This document shows positions 16,921 through 27,022 of a stretch of 64,000 nucleotides of DNA, piece by piece. The notes under the pieces were generated by a model, which was not told the DNA's origin, searched no databases, and saw only the letters and a list, made by a program, of their open reading frames with translations. Each line of letters begins with the position of its first letter. Positions within the stretch are counted from its first letter, which is position 1. A program made the translations under genes and the position numbers. The DNA is from Streptococcus australis (GTDB lineage Bacteria > Bacillota > Bacilli > Lactobacillales > Streptococcaceae). Where the stretch lies: assembly GCF_015553625.1 (NCBI RefSeq), contig NZ_JADNGY010000005.1, positions 112,939 through 176,938 of the forward strand, read 5' to 3'.

Positions 16921-18234
16921 ATGAGTATGTTTTTAGATACAGCCAAAATCAAGGTCAAGGCTGGGAATGGTGGAGATGGCATGGTCGCCTTCCGTCGTGA
17001 AAAGTATGTTCCCAATGGCGGACCTTGGGGAGGTGATGGAGGACGCGGAGGCAATGTCATCTTCGTTGTAGACGAAGGCTTGCGCACGCTGATGGACTTC
17101 CGCTATAACCGGCATTTTAAAGCTCAAAATGGCGAGAAGGGAATGACCAAAGGGATGCACGGACGGGGGGCAGAAGACCTCTATGTGCGAGTACCGCAAG
17201 GGACAACTGTCCGAGATGCGGAGACTGGTAAGGTCATTACCGACTTAGTTGAAAATGGGCAAGAATATATTGTAGCCCATGGCGGACGTGGAGGACGCGG
17301 AAATATCCGTTTTGCAACTCCTAAGAATCCAGCGCCTGAGATTTCAGAAAATGGGGAACCAGGTCAGGAACGCGAACTCGAATTAGAACTCAAAGTCTTA
17401 GCGGATGTTGGTTTGGTTGGCTTCCCATCAGTAGGGAAATCAACTCTTCTCAGTGTGATTACTTCTGCTAAGCCAAAAATTGGAGCTTATCATTTTACAA
17501 CCATCGTTCCGAATTTGGGGATGGTTCGGACACCATCAGGTGAGTCCTTTGCAGTTGCAGACCTTCCTGGATTGATCGAAGGGGCTAGCCAAGGTGTCGG
17601 TCTGGGTACCCAATTCCTTCGCCACATCGAGCGTACCCGTGTTATCTTGCATGTCATCGATATGTCAGCGAGTGAAGGACGCGATCCTTATGAAGATTAC
17701 GTTCAAATCAACAAGGAGCTTGAAACCTATAATCTTCGCTTGATGGAGCGACCACAGATTATTGTCGCTAATAAAATGGATATGCCAGAGAGCCAAGAAA
17801 ACTTGAAAGAGTTCAAGAAAAAATTGGCTGCCAATTACGACGAATTTGATGAATTGCCACAGATCTTCCCAATCTCTAGTTTGGCCCATCAAGGCTTGGA
17901 CAATTTGTTGGAAGCAACAGCAGACTTGTTAGATAAAACACCAGAATTCCTCTTGTATTCAGAAGAAGATATGGCGCAAGAAGAAGTCTACTATGGCTTT
18001 GATGAGGATCAACCAGCCTTCGAAATCAATCGAGATGATGATGCTTCTTGGATCTTGTCTGGTGATAAGTTAGAAAAACTCTTCAATATGACCAATTTTG
18101 ATCGGGATGAGTCTGTCATGAAATTTGCGCGTCAATTGCGTGGAATGGGTGTCGATGAAGCTCTTCGAGCACGTGGTGCTAAAGACGGCGATATCGTTCG
18201 AATCGGTAAATTCGAATTTGAATTTGTTGACTAG
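16921..18234 (+). CDS. obgE: GTPase ObgE/CgtA
   Basis: Essential ribosome-associated GTPase involved in 50S assembly and stress response. The 437-aa protein has the glycine-rich Obg fold (about residues 1-160; many GG and GRGG motifs). The G domain contains [18 protein letters not shown] and NKMD. A C-terminal OCT domain covers about 340-437. Start ATG 16921. It is probably co-transcribed with the upstream small membrane protein and the downstream 53-aa gene. Confidence 0.97.
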   Translation: MSMFLDTAKIKVKAGNGGDGMVAFRREKYVPNGGPWGGDGGRGGNVIFVVDEGLRTLMDFRYNRHFKAQNGEKGMTKGMHGRGAEDLYVRVPQGTTVRDAETGKVITDLVENGQEYIVAHGGRGGRGNIRFATPKNPAPEISENGEPGQERELELELKVLADVGLVGFPSVGKSTLLSVITSAKPKIGAYHFTTIVPNLGMVRTPSGESFAVADLPGLIEGASQGVGLGTQFLRHIERTRVILHVIDMSASEGRDPYEDYVQINKELETYNLRLMERPQIIVANKMDMPESQENLKEFKKKLAANYDEFDELPQIFPISSLAHQGLDNLLEATADLLDKTPEFLLYSEEDMAQEEVYYGFDEDQPAFEINRDDDASWILSGDKLEKLFNMTNFDRDESVMKFARQLRGMGVDEALRARGAKDGDIVRIGKFEFEFVD

Positions 18235-18257
18235 TTAGAGATAAAGAGGAGAAGAAG

Positions 18258-18419
18258 ATGGGAGATAAACCTATATCCTTTCGTGATAAAGACGGAAATT
18301 TTGTCTCTGCTGCAGACGTTTGGAATGCAGAAAAATTGGAAGAACTCTTTAATAAGTTGAATCCCAATCGTAAGTTACGCTTAGAACGGGAAAAGCTAGC
18401 AGCCTCCAGTGAAAATTAG
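18258..18419 (+). CDS. Small hypothetical protein between obgE and ridA
   Basis: A 53-aa soluble, charged protein starting MGDKPISFRDKDGNFVSAADVWN. ATG 18258 is preceded by AGAGGAGAAGA. It starts 23 bp after obgE and ends 16 bp before ridA, so it is part of that transcript. The start, ribosome site and amphipathic helical C-terminal half (KLEELFNKLNPNRKLRLERE) support a real gene. I do not recognise the family. Confidence 0.7.
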   Translation: MGDKPISFRDKDGNFVSAADVWNAEKLEELFNKLNPNRKLRLEREKLAASSEN

Positions 18420-18435
18420 GAATGAGGAGAAGAAA

Positions 18436-18813
18436 ATGGCAAAAACAATTCACACAGATAAAGCACCAGCAGCAATTGGTCCTTATGTTCAAGGAAAAAT
18501 AGTGGGCAATCTCTTATTTGCAAGTGGGCAAGTTCCCCTTTCACCAGAAACAGGTGAAATTGTTGGTGAAACCATTCAAGAACAAACCCAACAAGTCTTG
18601 AAGAATATTTCTGCTATCCTTGAAGAAGCTGGAACGGACTTTGATCACGTGGTGAAAACAACCTGTTTCTTAAGTGATATGAATGATTTTGTACCTTTTA
18701 ATGAGGTTTATAAGACAGCATTTTCAAGTGAATTTCCAGCACGTTCTGCAGTAGAAGTGGCTCGCTTGCCACGCGATGTCAAAATCGAAATCGAAGTGAT
18801 TGCAGAAGTATAG
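18436..18813 (+). CDS. ridA: RidA-family enamine/imine deaminase
   Basis: A 125-aa YjgF/YER057c/UK114 protein. Family members hydrolyse reactive 2-aminoacrylate formed by PLP enzymes. Visible family features are IGPYVQGKIVGNLLFASGQVP, TCFLSDMNDF, and the C-terminal PARSAVEVARLPRDVKIEIE. In the last, the Arg that binds the carboxylate is conserved. ATG 18436 follows GAGGAG; upstream in-frame codons overlap the preceding gene. The protein probably forms a trimer. Confidence 0.93.
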   Translation: MAKTIHTDKAPAAIGPYVQGKIVGNLLFASGQVPLSPETGEIVGETIQEQTQQVLKNISAILEEAGTDFDHVVKTTCFLSDMNDFVPFNEVYKTAFSSEFPARSAVEVARLPRDVKIEIEVIAEV

Positions 18814-18925
18814 TCTCAATAGAAGGAATGCATTCGGGTAAAAGGAATGTTGGAGTGAGAGCCATCGACTGACCAACTGGAAAGATGATGCCCTCCTCCT
18901 TTTTTGTAAGGAAAAGGTGATTAGG

Positions 18926-19822
18926 ATGACAGATACAGAAAAAACAATTCAACTGGTCATTGTAACAGGAATGAGTGGAGCAGGGAAGACCGTAGCCATT
19001 CAGTCCTTTGAAGATATGGGCTATTTCACCATTGATAATATGCCTCCAGCTCTCTTGCCAAAATTTATAGAGCTGATTCAACTCTCGATGGACAATAACA
19101 AGTTGGCTCTCGTCGTGGATATGCGTAGTCGGTCTTTCTTTGCAGAAATTCGCTCCATTTTGGACGAATTAGAGAATCACGAAGGAATTGATTTTAAAAT
19201 TCTATTTTTGGATGCGACCGACAGTGAATTGGTTGCTCGCTACAAAGAAACCCGTCGTAGTCATCCACTGGCTGCTGATGGGCGCGTCTTGGATGGGATT
19301 ACTCTAGAACGTGAACTTTTGGCTCCGCTTAAAAACATGAGTCAAAATGTCATTGATACGACGGAATTAACTCCCCGTAATCTTCGTAAAGTGATTGCTG
19401 AACAATTCTCCAGACAAGATAGTCAGCCCGAATTTCGAATTGAAGTCATGTCCTTTGGTTTTAAGTATGGTTTGCCTTTAGATGCGGACTTGGTCTTTGA
19501 TGTTCGTTTCCTACCTAATCCTTACTACCAACCAGAGCTACGGAATCAAACAGGGCTAGATGATGATGTCTATAACTATGTCATGGATCACAAAGAATCA
19601 GAAGAGTTTTATCGTCATCTTTACGAGTTGATTGCTCCCATCTTGCCAGCATACAAACGAGAAGGGAAGTCTGTCTTGACTATTGCTATGGGATGTACAG
19701 GCGGTCAACACCGTTCAGTTGCCTTTGCGGCACGGCTCGGACGTGATTTAGCTAAAGATTGGACGGTTAATATGAGTCATCGCGACAAAGACCGACGGAA
19801 AGAAACGGTGAATCGTTCATGA
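18926..19822 (+). CDS. rapZ: RNase adapter / nucleotide-binding protein RapZ
   Basis: A 298-aa P-loop protein (Walker A GMSGAGKT, residues 15-22) with a C-terminal domain containing [10 protein letters not shown]. In E. coli RapZ delivers GlmZ to RNase E. In Firmicutes (YvcJ) it binds nucleotides and influences competence and envelope metabolism. ATG 18926 is preferred over GTG 18917 because AAGGTGA is correctly spaced from it. It overlaps yvcK by four bases in the conserved rapZ-yvcK-whiA cluster. Confidence 0.95.
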   Translation: MTDTEKTIQLVIVTGMSGAGKTVAIQSFEDMGYFTIDNMPPALLPKFIELIQLSMDNNKLALVVDMRSRSFFAEIRSILDELENHEGIDFKILFLDATDSELVARYKETRRSHPLAADGRVLDGITLERELLAPLKNMSQNVIDTTELTPRNLRKVIAEQFSRQDSQPEFRIEVMSFGFKYGLPLDADLVFDVRFLPNPYYQPELRNQTGLDDDVYNYVMDHKESEEFYRHLYELIAPILPAYKREGKSVLTIAMGCTGGQHRSVAFAARLGRDLAKDWTVNMSHRDKDRRKETVNRS

Positions 19823-20796
19823 GAAAACCAAAAATGACCGTCATCGGAGGCGGTACAGGGATTTCCGTCATCTTGAATAGCCTACGGAAAAAGGATGTTG
19901 AAATTACGGCCATTGTGACAGTGGCGGATGATGGTGGTAGCTCTGGAGAACTTCGAAAAAATATTCATCAATTGACCCCACCAGGCGACTTGCGAAATGT
20001 TCTAGTAGCCATGTCTGACATGCCTCGTTTTTATGAAAAAGTCTTTCAATATCGTTTTGCGGAAGACGATGGGCCACTAGCTGGTCATCCTCTAGGGAAT
20101 TTGATTATTGCTGGGATTTCTGAAATGCAGGGTTCGACCTATAATGCCATGCAATTGCTTACGAAATTTTTCCATACGACAGGAAAAATCTATCCTTCCA
20201 GCGATACACCGTTGACCCTTCATGCCGTATTTATGGATGGGTCAGAAGTCGCTGGTGAGAGTGAAATCGCCCATCATGAGGGCATGATTGATTATGTCTA
20301 TGTCACCAATACCTATAATGATGAGACGCCGAAAGCGAGTCGAAAAGTAGTAGATGCGATTTTAGAAAGTGATATGGTTATTTTAGGACCTGGTTCTCTC
20401 TTTACATCGATCCTTCCTAATCTAATGATTGAGGAAATTGGACAAGCCTTGCTTGAGACAAAAGCAGAGGTCGCTTATGTCTGCAACATCATGACCCAAC
20501 GTGGGGAGACAGAACACTTTACTGACAGTGACCATGTATCCGTCCTTCATAAACACTTGAAGAAGCCTTTTATTGATACTGTTTTGGTCAATATTGAAAA
20601 AGTACCTCAAGAATATATGGACACGAATCGATTTGATGAATATCTGGTTCAAGTAGAACACGATTTTGCAGGTTTAAAATCTCAAGTGCCCCGAGTTATT
20701 TCAACCAATTTCCTACGCTTGGAAAATGGCGGAGCCTTCCATGATGGAGAAGCTGTTGTGGATGAACTGATGCAAATGGTACAGGTGATTAAATGA
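19819..20796 (+). CDS. yvcK: Gluconeogenesis factor YvcK (CofD-like)
   Basis: A 325-aa member of the YvcK/CofD-like family. It begins with a Rossmann-type VIGGGTGIS motif and continues with [13 protein letters not shown]. YvcK proteins bind UDP-sugars and support cell-wall synthesis during gluconeogenic growth; they are not enzymes as far as known. It is coupled by ATGA overlaps to both rapZ and whiA. Confidence 0.95.
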   Translation: MRKPKMTVIGGGTGISVILNSLRKKDVEITAIVTVADDGGSSGELRKNIHQLTPPGDLRNVLVAMSDMPRFYEKVFQYRFAEDDGPLAGHPLGNLIIAGISEMQGSTYNAMQLLTKFFHTTGKIYPSSDTPLTLHAVFMDGSEVAGESEIAHHEGMIDYVYVTNTYNDETPKASRKVVDAILESDMVILGPGSLFTSILPNLMIEEIGQALLETKAEVAYVCNIMTQRGETEHFTDSDHVSVLHKHLKKPFIDTVLVNIEKVPQEYMDTNRFDEYLVQVEHDFAGLKSQVPRVISTNFLRLENGGAFHDGEAVVDELMQMVQVIK

Positions 20797-21713
20797 GTTT
20801 TACCATTAAAGTAAAAGAAGAGCTCTTGACCCTTCACCGCTTTGAGAAAAGTGAGTTATCTGCTCTGATTAAGATGTCAGGTAGTTTGGGCTTGAGTATG
20901 GGGGGCTTAAGTTTGTCTCTGACAACGGAGAATGCTAAGATTGCCCGCCATATCTATGAATTAATTGTAGAGTTTTATCAGGTTAAATCCGATATTCGTC
21001 ACCACCAAAAAACCAATTTGAAAAAGAATCGCGTCTATACTGTTTCTATTGATGAAAAAGTCGAAGACATTCTTGCAGACCTGCATTTGGCTGATTCTTT
21101 CTTTGGTATTGAGACTGGGATTGACCCGAGAATCTTGGAAGAAGATGAAGCAAGTCGCGCTTATCTGAGAGGAGCTTTCTTAGCAAGTGGGACCATCAAG
21201 GATCCAGAATCAGGACGCTATCAATTAGAGATTAGTTCGGTTTATTCTGACCATGCCCAGGATTTGGCCAACCTGATGCAACACTTTTTGTTAGATGCCA
21301 AGACCATCGAACGCAAAAAAGGAGTTGTCACCTATTTGCAGCGGGCGGAGGATATTATTGATTTCCTCATCTTGGTAGAAGCGAAGCAGGCCTTGGAAGA
21401 ATTTGAGTCTGTCAAGGTCATGCGAGAGGCGCGCAATGATCTTAATCGAGCTAACAATGCTGAAATGGCCAATATCGCGCGGACGGTTACAGCTAGTATG
21501 AAGACCATCAACAATATCGTCAAAATCATGGATACTATTGGATTAGGTGGCCTTCCTGTCGAGCTTCAGGAAGTTGCTTATGTTCGAATTCAGAATCCCG
21601 ATTATTCCATTCAGCAAATTGCAGATGCCTTGAAAACGCCCTTGACCAAAAGTGGCGTCAATCATCGCTTGCGGAAAATCAATAAGATTGCAGAAGAATT
21701 GGATAATTTGTAA
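20793..21713 (+). CDS. whiA: DNA-binding protein WhiA
   Basis: A 306-aa protein with an N-terminal degenerate LAGLIDADG homing-endonuclease-like domain (residues about 20-185, [13 protein letters not shown]). The C-terminal helix-turn-helix ([22 protein letters not shown]) is typical of WhiA. In Bacillus it influences division and chromosome segregation, in Streptomyces sporulation. It is the last gene of the rapZ-yvcK-whiA operon and is followed by a perfect terminator. Confidence 0.96.
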   Translation: MSFTIKVKEELLTLHRFEKSELSALIKMSGSLGLSMGGLSLSLTTENAKIARHIYELIVEFYQVKSDIRHHQKTNLKKNRVYTVSIDEKVEDILADLHLADSFFGIETGIDPRILEEDEASRAYLRGAFLASGTIKDPESGRYQLEISSVYSDHAQDLANLMQHFLLDAKTIERKKGVVTYLQRAEDIIDFLILVEAKQALEEFESVKVMREARNDLNRANNAEMANIARTVTASMKTINNIVKIMDTIGLGGLPVELQEVAYVRIQNPDYSIQQIADALKTPLTKSGVNHRLRKINKIAEELDNL

Positions 21714-21714
21714 G

Positions 21715-21748
21715 AAAAATCCTTTGAATCATGATTCAAAGGATTTTT
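21715..21748. terminator. Bidirectional terminator between whiA and ferredoxin reductase
   Basis: A perfect palindrome AAAAATCCTTTGAATC-ATGATTCAAAGGATTTTT, with A-run and T-run on opposite sides. It serves the convergent genes whiA and the reductase. Confidence 0.92.
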
Positions 21749-21749
21749 C

Positions 21750-22718
21750 TTATAAGCTAGTCGAGTGGACTGGTTGAACTTTCTTATCTGGATAAATGTA
21801 ATTAATGGCGTTATTCACTGCTGTAGGAGCTTCGCCTAAGCCGGTTGCAATTAAATCAATTTTCCCATCATAGAAGCAACAATCGCCACAAGCATAGATT
21901 CCTTCACGACTGGTCTCCTGTTTGCGATTCACGAGGATTTTATGACGTTGGAGATCCAAGCCCCATTCTTTTAATTTGCCGACTGACGATTTGAAGCCGT
22001 AGTTGACAAAGAGTTCATCGATAGGGACTAATTGGGTTTCATCTGATTTGACCTTGGTGATTTCCAGGTGGCTGGCACGGCCATTTTCTCCGATTAAGCG
22101 ACTAGGAACATAAGGAGTTTGAATAGAGACAGAAGAAGCCTTTAATTCCTCAACGCTATGTTCGAGAGCTCGGAAATTATCACGACGATGGACCAGAGTT
22201 GTCGGTGCGATTTTTTCAAAGGCCAGGGCCCAATCGACTGCTGAATCTCCTCCACCTAGAATAGCAACTTGTTTGCCAGTATATTGTTGGATATTTGAAA
22301 CATGGTAGTGGACGTTCTCAAATTCTTCAGCTCCATCCACTTCTAATGGACGTGGTTTGAAGGCACCACCGCCCATAGCAATAATGACAGCACGACTGAA
22401 ATGTTGGTCTTTATTGGTTTCAATTAGGAAGTGATCCTCGTTTTTATGAATATCCAAAACAGTTTCATTCAAACAAATTTCAGTCTCGAATGTGTTTAAT
22501 TGATTGATCAACCGTTTGGACAATTCTTCCCCTGTTAGGTTGGTAAAACCAGGGACATCCAAAATTGTCTTTTCAGGATAGAGAATAGCAGGTTGACCAC
22601 CTAGTTGAGGGAGGGAATCAATCAATTTTACTTTTACTTGACGCAGATGGCCATAGAAGGCAGCAAAGAGCCCTACAGGGCCACCGCCGATAATGGTAAT
22701 GTCATAGATTTCAGACAT
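21750..22718 (-). CDS. Ferredoxin/flavodoxin-NADP+ reductase (TrxR-like)
   Basis: A 322-aa FAD-dependent pyridine nucleotide oxidoreductase of the YumC type. The FAD motif GGGPVGLFAAFYG is near the N-terminus and the NADPH motif GGGDSAVDWAL sits in the middle. It lacks the CxxC redox pair of thioredoxin reductase, which separates it from TrxB. It ends with the FAD-binding GDCCFYDGK segment. These enzymes pass electrons from NADPH to flavodoxin or ferredoxin. It is monocistronic on the reverse strand. Confidence 0.93.
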   Translation of the reverse strand: MSEIYDITIIGGGPVGLFAAFYGHLRQVKVKLIDSLPQLGGQPAILYPEKTILDVPGFTNLTGEELSKRLINQLNTFETEICLNETVLDIHKNEDHFLIETNKDQHFSRAVIIAMGGGAFKPRPLEVDGAEEFENVHYHVSNIQQYTGKQVAILGGGDSAVDWALAFEKIAPTTLVHRRDNFRALEHSVEELKASSVSIQTPYVPSRLIGENGRASHLEITKVKSDETQLVPIDELFVNYGFKSSVGKLKEWGLDLQRHKILVNRKQETSREGIYACGDCCFYDGKIDLIATGLGEAPTAVNNAINYIYPDKKVQPVHSTSL

Positions 22719-22855
22719 GGTATCTCCTTTGTGATGTGTAACTAATCCTATTGTATCATAATTCGGAGTTAAATAGAAAGTGGAGGATAATACAAGAATT
22801 AAAAAGGATGAATCAAGGGATTAAGATATATTTTTTAAAAATAATGTTCGGTTTA

Positions 22856-22884
22856 TTTACAAGTGTTCGATATTCTGATAGAAT
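22856..22884 (+). promoter_or_regulatory. Promoter TTTACA-N17-TAGAAT of aquaglyceroporin
   Basis: The -35 is at 22856-22861 and the -10 at 22879-22884 with an extended TG at 22876-22877. It lies about 38 bp from ATG 22923. The rest of 22719-22855 is AT-rich and holds no supported gene. Confidence 0.65.
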
Positions 22885-22922
22885 AAATTATTATTATTTT
22901 TTTATAAGGAGATTATTCAAAA

Positions 22923-23792
22923 ATGCAATTTGATTTTTGGGTTAAAGTTGCGACCGAATTTATTGCAACAGCTTTATTGATTATTTTAGGAAATGGTGCC
23001 GTTGCAAACGTTGAATTGAAGGGTACCAAAGGGCATCAAAGTGGATGGCTCGTGATTGCAATCGGGTACGGAATTGGTGTTATGATGCCAGCCTTGATGT
23101 TTGGTAATGTATCAGGAAACCATATCAACCCTGCTTTTACGATTGGACTTGCAGTTAGTGGCCTCTTCCCTTGGGAAAATGTTTTATACTACATCGTTGC
23201 TCAAGTTCTTGGAGCCATGTTTGGACAATTGGTTGTCGTTGCGACTCACCGTCCATATTACCTTCAAACTGAAAATCCAAACAATATCTTGGGAACTTTC
23301 TCAACGATTTCTAGCTTGGATAAAGGAACTCCTGAATCACGTAAAGCAGCAACCATCAATGGTTTCGTCAATGAGTTTGCAGGGTCATTCGTTCTTTTCT
23401 TTGGGGCACTTGGCTTGACAAAACACTTCTTCGGTGCTGAGGTTGCTGGTCTAGCTCAAAGAGCAGCGACTGAGCAAGGAGGGATTTTTGATGCTTCTTC
23501 AACAGCTGCAAAATTGGCTTTGTCACAAGCACATGCTCCTGGTCTAGGAATTGCTCACTTGGCACTTGGATTCCTCGTTATGGCTTTGGTGACATCACTT
23601 GGTGGTCCTACAGGACCTGGTTTGAACCCTGCACGTGACCTTGGTCCACGTTTGGTTCACGCCTTCCTTCCAAAATCTGTCTTAGGTGAACACAAGGGAG
23701 ATTCAAAATGGTGGTACGCTTGGGTACCAGTTGTAGCACCAATCTTGGCTGCAATCGTTGCCATTGCTCTCTTTAACTTCCTTTATATGTAA
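22923..23792 (+). CDS. MIP-family aquaglyceroporin (GlpF-like)
   Basis: A 289-aa channel with six transmembrane segments and two half-helices. The NPA boxes are at 69-71 (GNHINPAFTIG) and near 237 (LNPARDLGPR). The Asp after the second NPAR is the mark of glycerol-conducting members. A long extracellular loop between TM5 and TM6 (about 175-205, EVAGLAQRAATEQGG) is an insertion also seen in lactic acid bacterial glycerol facilitators. It is monocistronic with its own promoter and terminator. Confidence 0.93.
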   Translation: MQFDFWVKVATEFIATALLIILGNGAVANVELKGTKGHQSGWLVIAIGYGIGVMMPALMFGNVSGNHINPAFTIGLAVSGLFPWENVLYYIVAQVLGAMFGQLVVVATHRPYYLQTENPNNILGTFSTISSLDKGTPESRKAATINGFVNEFAGSFVLFFGALGLTKHFFGAEVAGLAQRAATEQGGIFDASSTAAKLALSQAHAPGLGIAHLALGFLVMALVTSLGGPTGPGLNPARDLGPRLVHAFLPKSVLGEHKGDSKWWYAWVPVVAPILAAIVAIALFNFLYM

Positions 23793-23798
23793 GACTAG

Positions 23799-23833
23799 AA
23801 CACTTTTCGTAGACATTACGGAAAGTGTTTTTT
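23799..23833 (+). terminator. Terminator after aquaglyceroporin
   Basis: The stem AACACTTT/AAAGTGTT, with inner GTA/TTAC pairing, is followed by TTTTTT. Confidence 0.85.
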
Positions 23834-23874
23834 ATCTTTTAATGAGGAAACAGTTTTTTCTAAAGGGAGTAGGG

Positions 23875-24186
23875 ATGAAAGAAAAGAATTTAATAGAAGA
23901 TAATCGAAGAGCTGATTATTTTAGTTTTCTATATTATTTGCATGAGAAGAAAGTGTTTCATTCGGAGTCACTGGCTGTTCTTTGTCAGTATCTAGTAGGA
24001 TTGGAATCAGTTACTATCGCGCAACTAAGGGATGTGCGCTGGATAGAAACTCAAATTTTGCGTCATCTGGTCTATCATTTTGATGAGAATGATCTAAGTA
24101 AAATTAGTAATCTCCCAATGGATTATTGGGAGGAAGTAGAAGCATTTGAACAAGTAGTATCAAAACTTTATAATCGTTATGAATGA
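23875..24186 (+). CDS. Hypothetical protein, possibly DUF5960-like
   Basis: A 103-aa predicted soluble, mostly helical protein rich in aromatic and acidic residues. ATG 23875 follows GGGAGTAGGG; the upstream in-frame codons overlap the preceding terminator. I have a weak memory of a streptococcal DUF5960 family with the stretch YFSFLYYLHE, but I cannot verify it. No enzymatic motif is seen. It stands alone between the aquaglyceroporin terminator and rpsU. Confidence 0.65.
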   Translation: MKEKNLIEDNRRADYFSFLYYLHEKKVFHSESLAVLCQYLVGLESVTIAQLRDVRWIETQILRHLVYHFDENDLSKISNLPMDYWEEVEAFEQVVSKLYNRYE

Positions 24187-24270
24187 AAGGAATTCAGAAA
24201 AGAATGAATCCTCGAATAGATTTGATAAACGTTTAGAGAGTTGCCAGAGATGAATTCCTTTAACTTTTTC

Positions 24271-24299
24271 TTGACAATCTTTAGAATTCCGTGTAGAAT
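24271..24299 (+). promoter_or_regulatory. Strong promoter TTGACA-N17-TAGAAT of rpsU
   Basis: Consensus -35 at 24271-24276 and -10 at 24294-24299 with 17-bp spacing, about 35 bp upstream of the rpsU ATG. Confidence 0.85.
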
Positions 24300-24333
24300 A
24301 GAATAGATCTTGAACTTGAAGGGAGTGAAAAAC

Positions 24334-24510
24334 ATGTCAAAAACAGTAGTACGTAAGAATGAATCTCTTGACGATGCTCTTCGTCGTTTCAAACGCGCGG
24401 TTACTAAAGCTGGTACTCTTCAAGAAACACGCAAACGTGAATTCTATGAAAAACCTTCTGTAAAACGTAAACGTAAATCAGAAGCAGCTCGTAAACGTAA
24501 AAAATTCTAA
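24334..24510 (+). CDS. rpsU: 30S ribosomal protein S21
   Basis: A 58-aa strongly basic protein starting [21 protein letters not shown], typical S21, ending in an Arg/Lys-rich tail. ATG 24334 has AAGGGAGTGA upstream. It is monocistronic, between a consensus promoter and a perfect terminator. It lies upstream of dnaG-rpoD as in the classical macromolecular synthesis operon, but here mscL is inserted in reverse. Confidence 0.97.
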
Positions 24511-24521
24511 TTGAAGACAAG

Positions 24522-24544
24522 AACAGACCTCGGTCTGTTTTTTG
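24522..24544 (+). terminator. Terminator after rpsU
   Basis: Perfect stem AACAGACC/GGTCTGTT followed by TTTTT. Confidence 0.9.
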
Positions 24545-24566
24545 TTTCTCTAGAAAAATCGAAGAC

Positions 24567-24605
24567 AAAAAAACCGACCTTCAAATTAGAAGATCGGGTC
24601 TTTTT
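24567..24605 (-). terminator. Terminator after mscL
   Basis: The stem formed by AAAAACCGACCTTC and GAAGATCGGGTCTTTTT with loop AAATTA; the T-run is on the reverse strand. Confidence 0.8.
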
Positions 24606-24611
24606 ATCTGA

Positions 24612-24992
24612 TTATTTGTTTGCAAGCAAGTCGCGGATCTCAGCAAGCAACTCTTCTTGAGTAGGACCAGCAACTTCTTCTTCAGCAGCTTCTTCCTTTT
24701 TACCAAGGTTTTGAGCTTTTTCAGCGGCTTTCACTACGAAGAAAAGAACAGTACCGATAACAAGGAAGTTGATAACAGCGCTCAAGAAGCTACCGTATGC
24801 AACACCGTTCCATGTCAATTCAGCAATATTTTTAACATGAGCAGCTTCCAAAGCTGGGTTCAAAATAAGTGGAGTGATGATATCGTTCACAAATGATGTT
24901 ACGATAGCTCCAAATGCAGCCCCGATGATCACAGCAACAGCAAGGTCAACAACGTTCCCACGAAGGAGAAAAGCTTTCAATTCTTTTAACAT
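24612..24992 (-). CDS. mscL: Large-conductance mechanosensitive channel
   Basis: A 126-aa homopentameric channel that opens under hypo-osmotic membrane tension. The N-terminal amphipathic helix MLKELKAFLLRGNVVDLAVAV, TM1 with GAAFGAIV, a periplasmic-side loop, TM2 and a charged C-terminal helix (EEAAEEE...) match MscL. It is monocistronic on the reverse strand. Confidence 0.96.
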   Translation of the reverse strand: MLKELKAFLLRGNVVDLAVAVIIGAAFGAIVTSFVNDIITPLILNPALEAAHVKNIAELTWNGVAYGSFLSAVINFLVIGTVLFFVVKAAEKAQNLGKKEEAAEEEVAGPTQEELLAEIRDLLANK

Positions 24993-25034
24993 ATCCTAAA
25001 TATGTCCTTTCATAATAAATTTTTTACAGACCAT

Positions 25035-25063
25035 AGTATAACCAAAAAGTTTGTTGAATTCAA
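25035..25063 (-). promoter_or_regulatory. mscL promoter TTGAAT-N17-TATACT
   Basis: On the reverse strand the -35 is at 25063-25058 and the -10 at 25040-25035. It lies about 42 bp upstream of the mscL ATG. A TTGACA at 25173-25178 on the forward strand may belong to the dnaG promoter, but its -10 is unclear. Confidence 0.7.
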
Positions 25064-25232
25064 TGATTATGCTCAAATTTTTTAAAAAAGTTGATTTAAG
25101 CAAACTGTTGATTTTAGAAACTATGGAAAGATGTGGAAAAATAGGATGAAAATCAATCTGAATGATTTACAATTGACAAAAATTAGTTTAAAATAGTTAA
25201 TGATATTCTATGGTAAAATGGAGGCACTGTTT

Positions 25233-27020
25233 ATGGTTGACAAACAACTGATTTCAGAAATTAAAAACAGTGTGAATATTGTAGATGTAATCGGAGAAGT
25301 TGTTCAATTGACAAAGGCAGGACGAAACTTTTTAGGTCTCTGCCCTTTTCATGGTGAAAAGACGCCTTCTTTTAATGTCGTCGAGGATAAACAGTTCTAT
25401 CATTGTTTTGGTTGTGGCAAATCAGGCGATGTTTTTAAGTTTATCGAAGACTATCGTGGTATCTCCTTCATGGAAGCTGTTCAAATTGTTGGAGATCAGG
25501 TAGGCATTCAGGTGCAAGCTCTTGCTCCCTCTCAGTCCAGGGGACACCAAGCAGATGGGAAACAACCTTTTTATGAGATTCATCAAGAGGCTGCCAAATT
25601 CTATCATGCAATCCTGATGACGACAAAGATGGGAGAGGATGCTCGGCAATACCTTTATGATCGAGGGCTTGATGATGAGGTGCTTCGGCATTTTCAAATA
25701 GGGCTAGCACCAGCAGAAGGAAATTATCTGTATCAGAGTGTTTCTGGAAAGTTTTCAGAAAACATTATGGCCGAGTCGGGACTGTTTCATATTAGTGATA
25801 TGGGAACTATGTATGATGCTTTTCAAGATCGCATTATGTTTCCCTTATCGGATGATACTGGCCGAGTTATTGCTTTTTCTGGTCGACTTTGGCGTGAACA
25901 AGCCGAAGGGACCAAGCCTCAGGGGAAATATAAGAACAGCCGTAGTACGCTCCTTTTTAACAAGAGTTATGAGTTGTACCATTTGGATAAGGCCAAGCAG
26001 GTCGCTAAGAAGAACCATGAACTTTACCTGATGGAAGGATTCATGGATGTCATTGCAGCCTACCGGGCTGGGATTGAGAATGCGGTTGCTTCCATGGGGA
26101 CAGCTCTGACCCGTGAACATGTAGCCCATCTCAGCAAATTTACCAAAAAGGTTATCTTGGCCTATGATGGAGATAAAGCGGGAAGGTTAGCGACAGCAAA
26201 GGCTTTAGAGGTTCTGGAAAAACTGGAAGTAGAGGTTGTCCAGATTCCTGATCAGATGGACCCTGATGAGTATCTCAAAAAGAATTCACCGCAAGCTTTA
26301 GCAGACTTATTGGAAAAAACGCGTCTTAGCCGCATAGAATTTCTCATGGATCATTGGAAGCCAGACAATATTGAAAATTTGCAGGCGCAGATTGAATTTG
26401 TTGAGAAAATGGCTCCTTTAATTGCTCAGACGCCATCTGTAACGGCACAAAACACCTACATTTATAAATTAGCCGACCTCTTGGTTGATTTTGATTATTT
26501 GCAGGTGGAACAAACGGTTAATGCTAGTCGTCTTCAGATGCGTAGTCAGCGTCAAAATCAAGGTCCAATCCAGACACAGGCTCCAATTGCTAGTCCAACT
26601 GTTGTACAGAAGCAGTTGCCTCGCCTGGTTCGGGCTGAGAATCATCTTCTTCATCGGATGAACGCTTTTCCTTATGTTTTGAATGAATATCGTCTTCGGA
26701 CAGATTTTTCATTTGATACCCCTGCCTTGCAAACCTTGTACCAACTTCTTTGCCAAAATGGAGAAGTGACATCGCAGGATTTGTCCGAGCAGACAGAGGA
26801 AGTCCAACGAGCCTGGTATCTGATGTTAGAAGAGAATTTACCGGATGAAATAGCGGAGAATGAGCTGGAAGAAGTGGAAGAAACGAGAAATCGTGAGCTT
26901 CTCCGTAAAGAAAGTCAACAAATAGGGAAAAAAGTCCGAGAAGCCTCTCACAGTGGAGATGCGGATCAGGCTTTATTGGAACTCGAGCGACTAATCGCTC
27001 AAAAAAGAAGAATGGAGTAG
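25233..27020 (+). CDS. dnaG: DNA primase
   Basis: A 595-aa primase that makes RNA primers at replication forks. The N-terminal zinc-binding domain has Cys37, His40, Cys58 and Cys61. The TOPRIM core follows, with EGFMDVIAA and AYDGDKAG, and then a C-terminal helicase-interaction domain. ATG 25233 is chosen because GGAGG at 25220-25224 is correctly spaced; earlier in-frame codons lack this. It ends two bases before rpoD. Confidence 0.97.
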   Translation: MVDKQLISEIKNSVNIVDVIGEVVQLTKAGRNFLGLCPFHGEKTPSFNVVEDKQFYHCFGCGKSGDVFKFIEDYRGISFMEAVQIVGDQVGIQVQALAPSQSRGHQADGKQPFYEIHQEAAKFYHAILMTTKMGEDARQYLYDRGLDDEVLRHFQIGLAPAEGNYLYQSVSGKFSENIMAESGLFHISDMGTMYDAFQDRIMFPLSDDTGRVIAFSGRLWREQAEGTKPQGKYKNSRSTLLFNKSYELYHLDKAKQVAKKNHELYLMEGFMDVIAAYRAGIENAVASMGTALTREHVAHLSKFTKKVILAYDGDKAGRLATAKALEVLEKLEVEVVQIPDQMDPDEYLKKNSPQALADLLEKTRLSRIEFLMDHWKPDNIENLQAQIEFVEKMAPLIAQTPSVTAQNTYIYKLADLLVDFDYLQVEQTVNASRLQMRSQRQNQGPIQTQAPIASPTVVQKQLPRLVRAENHLLHRMNAFPYVLNEYRLRTDFSFDTPALQTLYQLLCQNGEVTSQDLSEQTEEVQRAWYLMLEENLPDEIAENELEEVEETRNRELLRKESQQIGKKVREASHSGDADQALLELERLIAQKRRME

Positions 27021-27022
27021 GA

